Below are positions 1 to 8,402 of a DNA stretch of 64,000 bases, in pieces (the first letter of the stretch is position 1; each line of letters starts with the position of its first letter). Source of the DNA: Dickeya fangzhongdai (GTDB taxonomy: Bacteria; Pseudomonadota; Gammaproteobacteria; Enterobacterales; Enterobacteriaceae); the NCBI RefSeq assembly GCF_002812485.1, contig NZ_CP025003.1, positions 4,526,001 through 4,590,000 on the forward strand, in the 5' to 3' direction. Both the position numbers and the translations under genes were made by a program. The notes under the pieces were generated by a model. The model ran no database searches and was not told the origin of the DNA. It worked only from the letters and a program-made list of their open reading frames with translations.

Positions 1-2
1 CG

Positions 3-188
3 TTTGTACGTATGGATACCCGCTACGGCGGTATCGGGCTCGGGCTGAGCATCGTGACCCGCATCGTGCAGTTGCACCACGGCGAGTTCTTTCTGGAGAA
101 CCGGCGTGACCGCACCGGGACGCAGGCCCGCGTCGTTTTCAAGCGCCACAGCAATGGCATCATCTGCTACGAGGACGGCGCCGGCTGA
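3..188 (+). CDS. Sensor histidine kinase, C-terminal fragment
   Basis: The open frame enters from the left edge and stops at TGA 186-188, giving 61 residues. It holds the last part of a HATPase_c domain: the G2 box reads [20 protein letters not shown], followed by a short beta-rich end (F-x-x-E-N-R-R, then RVVF). This is the ATP-lid end of a two-component sensor kinase. The domain is followed by about 15 extra residues. The partner regulator and sensor domain lie outside the window, so the system cannot be named. fkpA follows on the opposite strand, so the two genes converge. Confidence 0.85.
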   Translation, partial: FVRMDTRYGGIGLGLSIVTRIVQLHHGEFFLENRRDRTGTQARVVFKRHSNGIICYEDGAG

Positions 189-256
189 CCGGTTCGCTCC
201 TGTTCACCCGCAACATGCAGTTGCCGGGCATACGCAGTACCGCCGCCCGTTAGGGC

Positions 257-292
257 AAAAAAATACCGCCGGCTCTGATGAGCAGGCGGTAT
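257..292 (-). terminator. Intrinsic terminator of fkpA
   Basis: A 13-bp stem with one mismatch and a TGAT loop (ataccgccggctc / gagcaggcggtat) is flanked on the fkpA transcript side by seven T residues. It lies between the convergent ends of the kinase gene and fkpA. Confidence 0.8.
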
Positions 293-332
293 CACCATCG
301 TGCCGACGCCGCCACCGGCGGCGGTCAGTCGA

Positions 333-1193
333 TTACTGAGCGGCTTTCTTAGCCTTGTCGTCAGCCGGTTTTTCCGCTTTCGGCGCAGCGCCTTTAGCGT
401 CGGCATCCGATTTGATGTCCAGCAGTTCGACTTCGAACACCAGCGTGGAGTTAGCCGGGATCCCCGGAACGCCCGCTTCGCCGTAAGCCAGCGCCGGCGG
501 GATGACCAGCTTGATCTTACCGCCTTTCTTCACATGCTTGAGGCCTTCGGTCCAGCCCGGGATTACGCCGTCCAGGCGGAAAGACAGCGGTTCGCCGCGC
601 TTGTAGGAGTTGTCGAACTCGGAACCGTCAACCAGCGTACCTTTGTAGTTCACCACTACGGTATCGCTGTCTTTCGGCGCCGCGCCGGTCCCTTCCTTCT
701 CTACCTGATAGAGCAGGCCGGACTCAGTTTTCTTCACGCCTTTTTCTTTGACGAAGGCATCACGGAATTTGGTGCCTTTATCCGCGTTGTCTTTGGCATC
801 CTGCTGCATTTTGGCCTGAGCGGCTTCTTTCACACGGCCTTCAAACGATTGCAGGGTTTTCTCGATCTCTTCGTCAGACAGCTTGCTCTTGTCGGCAAAC
901 GCGTCCTGAACACCCTGAATCAGCTGTTGCTTGTCCAGTTTGATGCCCAGCTTTTCCTGCTCTTTCAGGGAGTTGTCCATGTAGCGACCCAGCGACGCAC
1001 CCAGTGCGTATGCTGCGGCTTCTTCATCGCTCTTGAATTTGCCCGCCGCCGCTTTCGCTGCGTCCGCTGCCGCTGGGGCAGAGGTTGCCGCCGCGGCATC
1101 AGTGGTCTTGGCCGCGTCCGCCGCCATAACACCCGTACTCAGCGCCAGTCCCATGGCTGCCGTCAGCAGTGTGACTTTAAACAGTGATTTCAT
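333..1193 (-). CDS. fkpA: FKBP-type peptidyl-prolyl cis-trans isomerase FkpA
   Basis: A periplasmic prolyl isomerase and chaperone that helps outer-membrane and periplasmic proteins fold. The 286-aa product starts MKSLFKVTLLTAAMGLALS with a signal peptide ending near AMA/AD. An Ala-rich linker and a helical dimerisation domain (about 40-150) follow, then an FKBP domain (about 160-255) with VNYKGTLVDGSEFDNSY, FRLDGVIPGWTEGL and IPPALAYGE. A Lys/Ala-rich tail ends the protein. An upstream in-frame start at 1220 is possible, but it would place nine residues before the signal peptide. The gene order next to slyX matches E. coli. Confidence 0.97.
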   Translation of the reverse strand: MKSLFKVTLLTAAMGLALSTGVMAADAAKTTDAAAATSAPAAADAAKAAAGKFKSDEEAAAYALGASLGRYMDNSLKEQEKLGIKLDKQQLIQGVQDAFADKSKLSDEEIEKTLQSFEGRVKEAAQAKMQQDAKDNADKGTKFRDAFVKEKGVKKTESGLLYQVEKEGTGAAPKDSDTVVVNYKGTLVDGSEFDNSYKRGEPLSFRLDGVIPGWTEGLKHVKKGGKIKLVIPPALAYGEAGVPGIPANSTLVFEVELLDIKSDADAKGAAPKAEKPADDKAKKAAQ

Positions 1194-1406
1194 CCATCTC
1201 TCCAACATTCGGAGCACCATGCCCCGGCAACATTAACATTTCGCCAGCTACTATAACGTTGCGCGCAAAGACAATACAACGACGCGCCGCACCGGATAGC
1301 GAAAAATTCTGAATGCCAGGATTTACGCCCGACGGCGTATGGTTTTGCTACCAGAACTTTCCGCTTTCTGACACACTCTGCGCACACTGCACGGGAGGAA
1401 ATAAAG

Positions 1407-1625
1407 ATGTCACTGTCAGCACTGGAACAACGGCTCGAATTACTGGAAAGTCGTCTGGCTTTTCAGGAGGTCACCATTGAAGAATTGAACCAGACCGTCG
1501 TGCAGCACGAACTGGAAATGGTCAGGCTGCGCGAACAACTGCGGCTAATGACCGAAAAACTGCGGGCGACATCGCCATCAATGATTGCGTCGCAGTCGGA
1601 AGAGACGCCGCCGCCGCACTATTAA
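1407..1625 (+). CDS. slyX: SlyX family protein
   Basis: A 72-aa protein that is nearly all coiled coil: [20 protein letters not shown] and the repeats after it carry heptads of Leu and hydrophobics. It ends in the short Pro/His tail PPPHY typical of SlyX. A strong ribosome site (GGGAGGAA) precedes ATG. The function of SlyX is not established. It is divergent from fkpA, as in other Enterobacterales. The 213-bp gap to fkpA should hold both promoters. Confidence 0.95.
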   Translation: MSLSALEQRLELLESRLAFQEVTIEELNQTVVQHELEMVRLREQLRLMTEKLRATSPSMIASQSEETPPPHY

Positions 1626-1694
1626 CCCAGTCGTCGTATGACCTAACCCTGTCATCGCTTAACCCGGTCATCGTGACCCGCCGATCGCGACAGA

Positions 1695-2738
1695 CTATGC
1701 CTTGCGCCACTGCCGCGGGCTGATGCCGAACCAGCGACGGAACGCGCGGGAGAAAGCGCTGACCTCAGAGTAACCCAGCAGGAACGCCATCTCGGAAATC
1801 GACAGCTGACGCTGCTGCAGATAATGGGTCGCCATCTCGCAACGCACCTTCTCCACCAGTTGGGTGAAAGTAATGCCTTCGTCTTTCAGCCGCCGCTGCA
1901 ACGACCAGCTCGATAGACCGATGTTTTCCGCCACCTCTTCCAGCGACGGCTCGCCTTGCGGCAACACCTGACGCAGTCGGGCGCGCGCCATATCCACCAC
2001 GCTCTGCTGGGGAACGTCGCTGTTCAGCCGGCGCAGGGAATCCTGCACCACCAGCAGCAACAGCGGATCATGATCCGGCATGGCTCGCATCAGGTCGCGT
2101 TTGGGGATCAGCAGAGAATTGAACGGTTGATCGAAGTAAACCGGCGCGTCGAACGCCTTGCAGTGCTCATGCCACTGTTCAGGGCGAGGATGCTCAAAAT
2201 GCACTTCCCGCGGCGCCCAGTTTTTGCCGGCCGCATGACGAATCAGGTTCAACATCATCCCCAGCGTCAGTTCCGCATCCTGACGGCAGTGCAGGATGGC
2301 GCCGTGACGCACCTGATAGTCGAAACGCCAGCAGTCGCCCTTGTCCACCAGACGGATCAGCGTATCGTGCTGATGAAAGGGAAAGGCATTGACTACGTTA
2401 TGCAATGCCTGCTCCAGAGTGGCACTGCATAACCCAACATAGCCTATCAACCCCAGCGCCTGCGGCTTGAACTGCCGGCCGTAATGCAGCCCGAAATTAT
2501 CGCAATCCGAATAGCGGGCGGCCTCCTCCAGCACCCGGCAGTAATTCACCAGCCCGACACTGAGCGTCGGGCAAGCCAGCAGTTCGGGGTTGATGCCGCT
2601 GATGCCCAGAATGCGGTCCGCATCACCGCCTTTTTCACCGATAAAATCGGTCAGGCCCGATGCGGCGGCGGCCAGAACGCCCCGGTGCCCGATGGGCAGC
2701 CCGGCGACCGGCGGCAGCCGAAAAGACGTGGTTTCCAT
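1695..2738 (-). CDS. AraC-family transcriptional regulator
   Basis: A 347-aa regulator. Residues 1 to about 220 resemble the arabinose-binding-type N-terminal domain found in OruR/ArgR-like AraC proteins (GLIGYVGLCSATLEQAL). The last 100 residues are a two-HTH AraC domain: LSSWSLQRRLKDEGITF and YSEVSAFSRAFRRWFGISP, ending PRQWRKA. I place the start at ATG 2738 (METTSF), because the frame upstream lacks a ribosome site. It sits between slyX and an APH-fold kinase, where E. coli has nothing, so it belongs to an accessory block. Its target is unknown; the neighbouring kinase and permease are the obvious candidates. Confidence 0.85.
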   Translation of the reverse strand: METTSFRLPPVAGLPIGHRGVLAAAASGLTDFIGEKGGDADRILGISGINPELLACPTLSVGLVNYCRVLEEAARYSDCDNFGLHYGRQFKPQALGLIGYVGLCSATLEQALHNVVNAFPFHQHDTLIRLVDKGDCWRFDYQVRHGAILHCRQDAELTLGMMLNLIRHAAGKNWAPREVHFEHPRPEQWHEHCKAFDAPVYFDQPFNSLLIPKRDLMRAMPDHDPLLLLVVQDSLRRLNSDVPQQSVVDMARARLRQVLPQGEPSLEEVAENIGLSSWSLQRRLKDEGITFTQLVEKVRCEMATHYLQQRQLSISEMAFLLGYSEVSAFSRAFRRWFGISPRQWRKA

Positions 2739-2890
2739 GATTCCTGCCTCACACACAACCAACGAAATATCATAGACCTGCAATTTCCATACCATTCACA
2801 AGTCACTGATTTAACTGGCGTCGTAAGACAGAGCGGCACCACGGCGATCCCACGGTGCGCTGTTGTGGTGCAGTTGCCGCGACGATCGGC

Positions 2891-3922
2891 TCAGGCGCCG
2901 ACCGGCAGCGCTTCCTTGTTCAGATAGCGACGACACAACCGCACGGTGTGATCGCTCCAGTCCGCTCCCAGGCCGATCGCCTGTTCGGTTTGGCTATGAG
3001 AACCCGCCCAGGCCATCAACTGGATACGGCGCTGGATCAACAACGACGGGATCACCGCCCGATCCGCCTCGCTAAGCGGACAGACGCGCTGATAGCCGCT
3101 GAGCCAGCCTTCCACCCACGCGGGCGCGCTGGGGTGGTGCTCCACGAAACTGATCGCCGCCGCCAAATCGTGCAGATACCAACTGAAGCCGCAATCGTCA
3201 AAATCGATCACCCGGGTTTCGCCGTTCAGCAACAGCAGGTTGGTCAGGCGCAAATCCGCGTGAATCAGGCCATAACGCTGGCTGTCTTTGCCGTAGTGCG
3301 TTAGCGCGTCGCGCACCTGCGCCAGCGTTTCCTCGATGATGCCGTGGTCTTCCGCTTTCAGGTTGGGCGCGTCCTGCCAGCGTCCCCAGTGACCGTGCGC
3401 CCCCACCATGGTGTCATGGTCCCAGACCAGACGACGAAAGCCGATCGGACGCGCCCAGCGGCGACTGTGCTGATGCAAACGGGCGGTGATCACGCCCAGT
3501 TGTTCAAAGGCGGCGGCATCGACTGCCGTGGTTGGCATCTCGCCTTCAATCCAGTGAAACAGCACCACATTGCGCACCGTGCCATCCGCCGTCGTCACCG
3601 TTTGCACCGTTTCGCCATCCAGCCCGGTCAGCGCCTGCGGCACCGTAATCCCTTCTTCCCGCAACGCATCCAGCCAGGACAGTTCGCCGGCAATATCCTC
3701 GCGCTGATGATAGCCAGGCCGATGAATGCGCATCGCGTAACGTTTACCGCCCGCGACCAGCCGATAGGTGGCGTTTTCCGAACGACACAGCAGGGCGAGC
3801 TGCCCCTGCAATGCAGGTGGGTAACGTGTCATGGCCAGCGCGGCCAGTTGGTCCAGGGTGGTGTTATCAAGGGTATCGTACTGCTCTGCCATGTACTGCT
3901 CTGCCATGTCCTGTTCTGCCAT
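2891..3922 (-). CDS. APH-fold small-molecule phosphotransferase
   Basis: A 343-aa kinase of the aminoglycoside/choline kinase fold. It shows a nucleotide-binding N-lobe (YRLVAGGKRYAMRIHRPG), the catalytic loop LIHADLRLTNLLLL (Brenner motif H-x-D-x5-N) and the metal-binding VIDFDDCGFSWYLHDLA. It reads like the homoserine/ethanolamine/choline kinase side of the family rather than a resistance enzyme. It is divergent from an ethanolamine-type permease, which suggests an amino-alcohol substrate (inference). The N-terminus is odd: three near-identical five-residue units MAEQD/MAEQY/MAEQY each supply an in-frame ATG. A TTG at 3940 could extend it; I chose ATG 3922. Confidence 0.8.
   Translation of the reverse strand: MAEQDMAEQYMAEQYDTLDNTTLDQLAALAMTRYPPALQGQLALLCRSENATYRLVAGGKRYAMRIHRPGYHQREDIAGELSWLDALREEGITVPQALTGLDGETVQTVTTADGTVRNVVLFHWIEGEMPTTAVDAAAFEQLGVITARLHQHSRRWARPIGFRRLVWDHDTMVGAHGHWGRWQDAPNLKAEDHGIIEETLAQVRDALTHYGKDSQRYGLIHADLRLTNLLLLNGETRVIDFDDCGFSWYLHDLAAAISFVEHHPSAPAWVEGWLSGYQRVCPLSEADRAVIPSLLIQRRIQLMAWAGSHSQTEQAIGLGADWSDHTVRLCRRYLNKEALPVGA
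3879..3922 (-). repeat. In-frame 15-bp tandem repeat at the kinase start
   Basis: Three tandem units of about 15 bp (plus-strand form tactgctctgccatg, the last one diverged) encode MAEQD/MAEQY/MAEQY. Each unit begins with ATG, so a change in copy number keeps the frame and only alters the number of start codons. Confidence 0.85.
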
Positions 3923-4280
3923 ACGTGTTATCTCATCCAAAGAGGGCCAGACCGGGTGTTATCCGGGTGATCGGCTCTCAGGATGTGATCACTCCCGTTA
4001 CGATGCTTGACGTCGCAATGCCGCAAATTGACCGTACGCGACACCTCCCGGTCGAATTCCCCCGGTTTGACCGCAGAGCGCAAAAATCTCCGCGCGGATG
4101 TCAAGTCGCCGGCCGACCGTCAGCGGCATTATCGAAACATGCGGACCTAGCGGGCGTGCCCGTCGCAGACAACAGCAAACGGTTGTTACAACCCGATGGT
4201 TTTTATAACTAACTGATTCTTATAAATAGGGGTGATGAAAACCGGCTGTTTTCATCCCGCGTCTTGTAGGGGAGAGCGTC
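3923..4280. promoter_or_regulatory. Divergent intergenic region, kinase / permease
   Basis: About 360 bp separate the two divergent starts. The permease has a good ribosome site (GGGGAGAG). A short AT-rich stretch (ttataactaactgattcttataaat, about 4203-4227) just upstream could hold a -10 element. I see no convincing operator. Confidence 0.4.
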
Positions 4281-5648
4281 ATGACAATGCAGTTAAAACC
4301 CACCCTGGGTACGCTTCATCTGTGGGGAATCGCCGTCGGTCTGGTGATTTCCGGCGAGTACTTTGGCTGGAGCTACGGCTGGGGCGTGGCGGGAACATTA
4401 GGCTTTCTCGTCACTACCCTGATTATCGCCGCCATGTATACCTGCTTTATTTTCAGCTTTACCGAGCTGACCACCGCCATTCCTCACGCCGGCGGCCCGT
4501 TCGCTTACAGCCGCCGCGCCTTCGGCGAAACCGGCGGCCTGATTGCCGGCATGGCGACCCTGATCGAGTTCGTCTTCGCCCCGCCGTCGATCGCGATGGC
4601 TATCGGCGCCTATCTCAACGTGCAGTATCCGTCGCTGGATCCGCGCTACGCGGCCACCGGGGCTTATCTGATCTTCATGACGCTGAATATTCTGGGCGTG
4701 AAACTGGCGGCGATGTTCGAACTGTTTGTCACCGTGCTGGCGGTCATTGAGCTACTGGTGTTCATGGGCGTGGTGGCGCCGGGTTTCAGCATCAGCCACT
4801 TTGTCGCCAACGGCTGGGCCGGCAGCGATAATTTCGGCAGCCCGGCTATCTCCGGCATCTTCGCCGCCATTCCTTTCGCTATCTGGTTCTTTCTGGCGAT
4901 TGAAGGCGCCGCCATGGCCGCCGAGGAAGCCAAAGATCCGCAGCGCACCATCCCCAAAGCCTACATCAGCGGCATCATCACGCTGGTGGTGCTGGCGCTC
5001 GGGGTCATGATTATGGCTGGCGGCGTGGGCGACTGGCGCACCCTGTCCAACATCAACGACCCGCTGCCGCAGGCGATGAAAGCCGTGGTGGGTGAAAACT
5101 CCGGCTGGATGCACATGCTGGTGTGGATCGGGCTGTTCGGACTAATCGCCAGTTTCCACGGCATCATCCTCGGCTATTCCCGCCAGTTCTTCGCGCTGGC
5201 CCGCGCCGGTTACCTGCCCGCCGGTCTGGCGAAGCTGTCCCGTTTTCAGACGCCGCACCGCGCCATTCTGACCGGGGGCGTGATTGGCATCGCTACTATC
5301 TTCAGCGACAGCTGGATCAACCTGCAGGGGATGAGCCTGACCGCCGCGATGATCACCATGGCGGTGTTCGGCGCCAACGTAATGTACATGATGAGTATGC
5401 TGAGTCTGTTCCACCTGCGTCGTACCGAACCGGGCCTGCATCGTACTTTCCATGCGCCGGGCTATCCGATCATCCCGGCTATCGCACTGGCGCTGTCCGT
5501 GGTGTGCCTGATAGCCATGCTGTGGTTTAACCCGGTGATTGGCGGCTTGTTCATCGTGCTGATGCTGACGGGCTACAGCTATTTCCTGATGACGCGTTCC
5601 CAGCGCGACAATGCCCCGCAGGACGCAATGCTGATGGGAAAAGAGTAA
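4281..5648 (+). CDS. APC-superfamily amino acid/ethanolamine-type permease
   Basis: A 455-aa inner-membrane transporter with about 12 hydrophobic spans. The start MKPTLGTLHLWGIAVGLVISGEY-type segment (residues 5 onward) with GEYFGWSYGW, and the later motif ELTTAIPHAGGPFAYSRRAF, are characteristic of the ethanolamine permease branch of the APC superfamily. AIEGAAMAAEEAKDPQRTIP is the conserved cytoplasmic loop after TM6. The family imports amino acids or ethanolamine by cation symport. No eut genes are present in the window. The divergent APH-fold kinase could phosphorylate the imported compound (inference). A strong hairpin terminator follows. Confidence 0.88.
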   Translation: MTMQLKPTLGTLHLWGIAVGLVISGEYFGWSYGWGVAGTLGFLVTTLIIAAMYTCFIFSFTELTTAIPHAGGPFAYSRRAFGETGGLIAGMATLIEFVFAPPSIAMAIGAYLNVQYPSLDPRYAATGAYLIFMTLNILGVKLAAMFELFVTVLAVIELLVFMGVVAPGFSISHFVANGWAGSDNFGSPAISGIFAAIPFAIWFFLAIEGAAMAAEEAKDPQRTIPKAYISGIITLVVLALGVMIMAGGVGDWRTLSNINDPLPQAMKAVVGENSGWMHMLVWIGLFGLIASFHGIILGYSRQFFALARAGYLPAGLAKLSRFQTPHRAILTGGVIGIATIFSDSWINLQGMSLTAAMITMAVFGANVMYMMSMLSLFHLRRTEPGLHRTFHAPGYPIIPAIALALSVVCLIAMLWFNPVIGGLFIVLMLTGYSYFLMTRSQRDNAPQDAMLMGKE

Positions 5649-5674
5649 CCGGCGTCGCTGACTGATGTGCTTTC

Positions 5675-5705
5675 AACGCCTCCCACGGGAGGCGTTGGGT
5701 TTTCA
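5675..5705 (+). terminator. Intrinsic terminator of the permease
   Basis: A perfect 9-10-bp stem (aacgcctcc / ggaggcgtt) followed by gggtttt, 27 bp after the permease stop codon. Confidence 0.8.
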
Positions 5706-6119
5706 TGATGATGCGGTTTTTATGATGGACGGTTTTGCCCGGACGGGTACACAACGTGTAAACGAGTATGACTGAACCACATCGGCCTGATTTATCCCCC
5801 CAACCAACCCGCCCAAGCTGTTTTTATCAGAACGTGCTCTTCATAAAACAAAAAAGACACATTAATTAAACAAAAAATCAACCAGCCTGTTTTTTCACCA
5901 TTACTCACCGCAAACACATAAATTATATTTATATTTATTGCCAACACATCCTTACAACTCGCCTTCCCTAAAGGGATGAAACGACATCCCTCCACCACAA
6001 GAATAAATAACGTTTAACTGTAACCGGCTGTGGGTAGCGATGTGCCCACACGGAAAAACACATTCGAATGATACCCACGTCAATCATGACACCACGATCA
6101 CTCAGCAAGGGAGTCGCTA
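5706..6119. other. AT-rich intergenic region before the oxalate decarboxylase
   Basis: Roughly 410 bp with no supported gene. The central part (5800-5960) is clearly more AT-rich than the flanks. It must contain the promoter of the cupin gene, which has a ribosome site AAGGGAG eight bases before ATG. A 68-residue open frame on the minus strand has no ribosome site or recognisable content, and I do not call it. Confidence 0.5.
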
Positions 6120-7337
6120 ATGAATGCATTAACTCGTCGAAACTTTATGGCGTTTACTGTCGGTGGAACCGTCGCGCTGGCCGCCGGTAAACTGCATGCG
6201 CAAGACAACGCCATTCCGTGGACCGGCAACGGCCAGGGCGGTAATGATCCCGGCCCGCAAAACCCACTGCGGCAAGCGCAGAACCCGGACCTGGTCAACC
6301 CGCCGTTGACCGACAACGGCACCCTGCCCAACCTGCGTTTTTCTTTTAGCGACGCACACATACGCAAAGGCAGCGGCGGCTGGACGCGTCAGGTGACGCA
6401 GCGAGAACTGGGCATTTCCACCACCATCGCCGGCGTTGACATGCGCCTCAACGCCGGCGGCATCCGTGAACTGCACTGGCACAAGGAAGGCGAATGGGCT
6501 TATATGCTGTACGGCAATGCCCGCATCACCGCCATCGACGCCGAGGGACGCTGGTTTGTCGACGATCTGGGCGTCGGCGATTTATGGTACTTCCCGCCCG
6601 GCGTACCGCACTCGATTCAGGGATTGGGGCCGGATGGTTGTGAATTTCTGCTGGCGTTTGACAGCGGTAACTTCGACGAAGACAGCACCTTTTTACTTAG
6701 CGACTGGTTCAAACATGTACCGCCGGAGGTGCTGGCAAAAAACTTCGGCGTACCGGTAGAAACCTTCAGCCATCTGCCCAGCCCGTCCGAAGAGTACATC
6801 TTTGCCGCGCCGGTGCCGGGGTCGATCGACAAAGGCGCGTTTGGCGGCGCCGGTCAGGTCGCCAACCCATTCAGTCACCGCATGCTGGCGCAAACCCCAA
6901 TCAAGATGAAGGGTGGCACGGTGCGCATTACCGACTCCTCGGTGTTCAAGGTGTCCAAAACCATCGCCGCCGCGCTGGTGGAGCTGGAGCCCGGCGCGAT
7001 GCGGGAACTGCACTGGCACCCCAACAATGACGAATGGCAGTACTATCTCGAAGGGGAAGGACGGATGGGGGTATTTGCTTCGTCCGGGCAGGCGCGAACG
7101 TTCGATTTTCGGGCCGGCGACGTCGGTTATGTGCCGTTCGCTATGGGGCACTATGTGGAGAACACCGGCACCACGCCACTACGCTTTCTGGAACTGTTCA
7201 AGAGCGACCACTACGCGGACATCTCCCTGAATCAATGGCTGGCGCTCACGCCGCCGACACTGGTGGAACAGCACCTGCATCTGAACGACACGTTCATGCG
7301 TTCGCTGCAAAAAACCAAAGCGCCGATCGTGCCCTGA
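6120..7337 (+). CDS. oxdC: Tat-exported bicupin oxalate decarboxylase
   Basis: A 405-aa bicupin of the oxalate decarboxylase family, which converts oxalate to formate and CO2 with manganese. Cupin 1 has the metal ligands H119, H121, E125 and H164 (LHWHKEGEW, GVPHSI). Cupin 2 has H298, H300, E305 and H344 (LHWHPNNDEW, AMGHYV). The flexible lid that decides decarboxylase versus oxidase activity in B. subtilis OxdC (SENS) reads DEDS at 186-189, keeping the key Glu. The N-terminus TRRNFMAFTVGGTVAL is a twin-arginine signal ending LHA/Q, so the enzyme should act in the periplasm. Plant tissue is rich in oxalate, which fits a plant pathogen. Confidence 0.92.
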   Translation: MNALTRRNFMAFTVGGTVALAAGKLHAQDNAIPWTGNGQGGNDPGPQNPLRQAQNPDLVNPPLTDNGTLPNLRFSFSDAHIRKGSGGWTRQVTQRELGISTTIAGVDMRLNAGGIRELHWHKEGEWAYMLYGNARITAIDAEGRWFVDDLGVGDLWYFPPGVPHSIQGLGPDGCEFLLAFDSGNFDEDSTFLLSDWFKHVPPEVLAKNFGVPVETFSHLPSPSEEYIFAAPVPGSIDKGAFGGAGQVANPFSHRMLAQTPIKMKGGTVRITDSSVFKVSKTIAAALVELEPGAMRELHWHPNNDEWQYYLEGEGRMGVFASSGQARTFDFRAGDVGYVPFAMGHYVENTGTTPLRFLELFKSDHYADISLNQWLALTPPTLVEQHLHLNDTFMRSLQKTKAPIVP

Positions 7338-7361
7338 CAACTCAGTCCCTGACACAAAAAA

Positions 7362-7388
7362 GAAAAAGGCCGCAAACGCGGCCTTTTC
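7362..7388. terminator. Bidirectional terminator, oxdC / slyD
   Basis: The stem gaaaaaggccgc / gcggccttttc with an aaac loop lies between the convergent ends of oxdC and slyD. A/T runs on both sides suit termination in both directions. Confidence 0.85.
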
Positions 7389-7401
7389 GGGGAAGGGCAA
7401 A

Positions 7402-7986
7402 TCAGTGGTGGCAACCGCAGCCGCCGTTACCGCCGCAACCGCCTTTACCGTGGTCATGATCGTGGTCGTGATCATGACCGTGGCCGCCGCAGCAACCGTC
7501 GTGATCGTGGTCATGATCGTGCGCGCCGTGTACATGGCCGTGCGCCAGTTCTTCTTCCGTCGCTTCGCGGATAGCGACCACTTCCACGTTGAATTTCAGG
7601 TTCTGACCCGCCAGCATGTGGTTGCCGTCAACCACGACGTGATCGTCCTGCACTTCGGTGATTTCTACCGGCACCGGACCCTGATCGGTATCGGCCAGGA
7701 AACGCATGCCGACCTGCAGCTCGTCCACGCCGACAAACACGTCTTTCGGCACGCGCTGAACCAGATTGTCATCATATTCGCCGTAGGCATCGTTGGCGCC
7801 GACGCTGACGTCAAAACGCTCGCCCACATCGCGGCCTTCCAGCGCTTTTTCCAGACCGGAAATCAGCGAGCCGTGACCATGCAGATAGTCCAGCGGTGCG
7901 CTCACCGGAGACTCATCAACCAATACACCATCTTCCGTACGTACCTGATAGGCCAGGCTGACCACCAGGTCTTTTGCTACTTTCAT
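7402..7986 (-). CDS. slyD: FKBP-type peptidyl-prolyl isomerase SlyD
   Basis: A 194-aa cytoplasmic prolyl isomerase, chaperone and nickel-binding metallochaperone. It starts MKVAKDLVVSLAYQVRTEDG with the FKBP half-domains flanking an insert-in-flap chaperone domain (about 70-125, FVGVDELQVGMRF). The C-terminal tail from about 150 is extremely His/Cys/Gly-rich, with repeated HDHDHDHD and CCGGHGH segments ending GGCGCHH. This tail is the metal-binding region that supplies Ni to hydrogenase in E. coli. Its position next to yheV and kefB is conserved. Confidence 0.97.
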   Translation of the reverse strand: MKVAKDLVVSLAYQVRTEDGVLVDESPVSAPLDYLHGHGSLISGLEKALEGRDVGERFDVSVGANDAYGEYDDNLVQRVPKDVFVGVDELQVGMRFLADTDQGPVPVEITEVQDDHVVVDGNHMLAGQNLKFNVEVVAIREATEEELAHGHVHGAHDHDHDHDGCCGGHGHDHDHDHDHGKGGCGGNGGCGCHH

Positions 7987-8129
7987 GATATCTCCTAGCG
8001 TTGGAAATCGATTTTGCGCAAATTGTAGCGGAAAAACGTCCCCATGTACTGTCCGGGATAAAAAAACTGTCTGCGATAAACTATCCCGGCAACGCTGGCC
8101 GGCAGCAATGACTTAAGGCTTGTGTCGCC

Positions 8130-8324
8130 CTATTCCGGGCGAAACATACCGATGATTTCGCCGGCAGGCGGGGTGGCGGCTTTTGGCGGCGTTTCCGACT
8201 GGCTCTGCTGATAACCGCAGTGCACGCACACCACCACCTCATCGTCGCCCTCGCGCCCCACCGCCAGCGTATCCTGCGAGTGGCACTTCGGGCATACCGC
8301 CCCGGCAATAAAACGTTTCCGCAT
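8130..8324 (-). CDS. yheV: YheV family putative zinc ribbon protein
   Basis: A 64-aa protein with two Cys-x2-Cys knuckles, CPKC at 11-14 and CVHC at 33-36, spaced as in a zinc ribbon. It ends in a Pro-rich segment and GMFRPE. Function is unknown. Orthologues lie between slyD and kefB in Enterobacterales, as here. Confidence 0.9.
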   Translation of the reverse strand: MRKRFIAGAVCPKCHSQDTLAVGREGDDEVVVCVHCGYQQSQSETPPKAATPPAGEIIGMFRPE

Positions 8325-8402
8325 GGTTGCCCTCCGGCTCCCTTTCTTGATGTATCCTGATGGTCTGCGTTCGCGGCATACTGCGGTACGCCGCGAATGC
8401 GC

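Noticed and set aside
5792-5998. 68-residue minus-strand open frame before the oxalate decarboxylase
   Set aside because: AT-rich, no ribosome site, no recognisable content.
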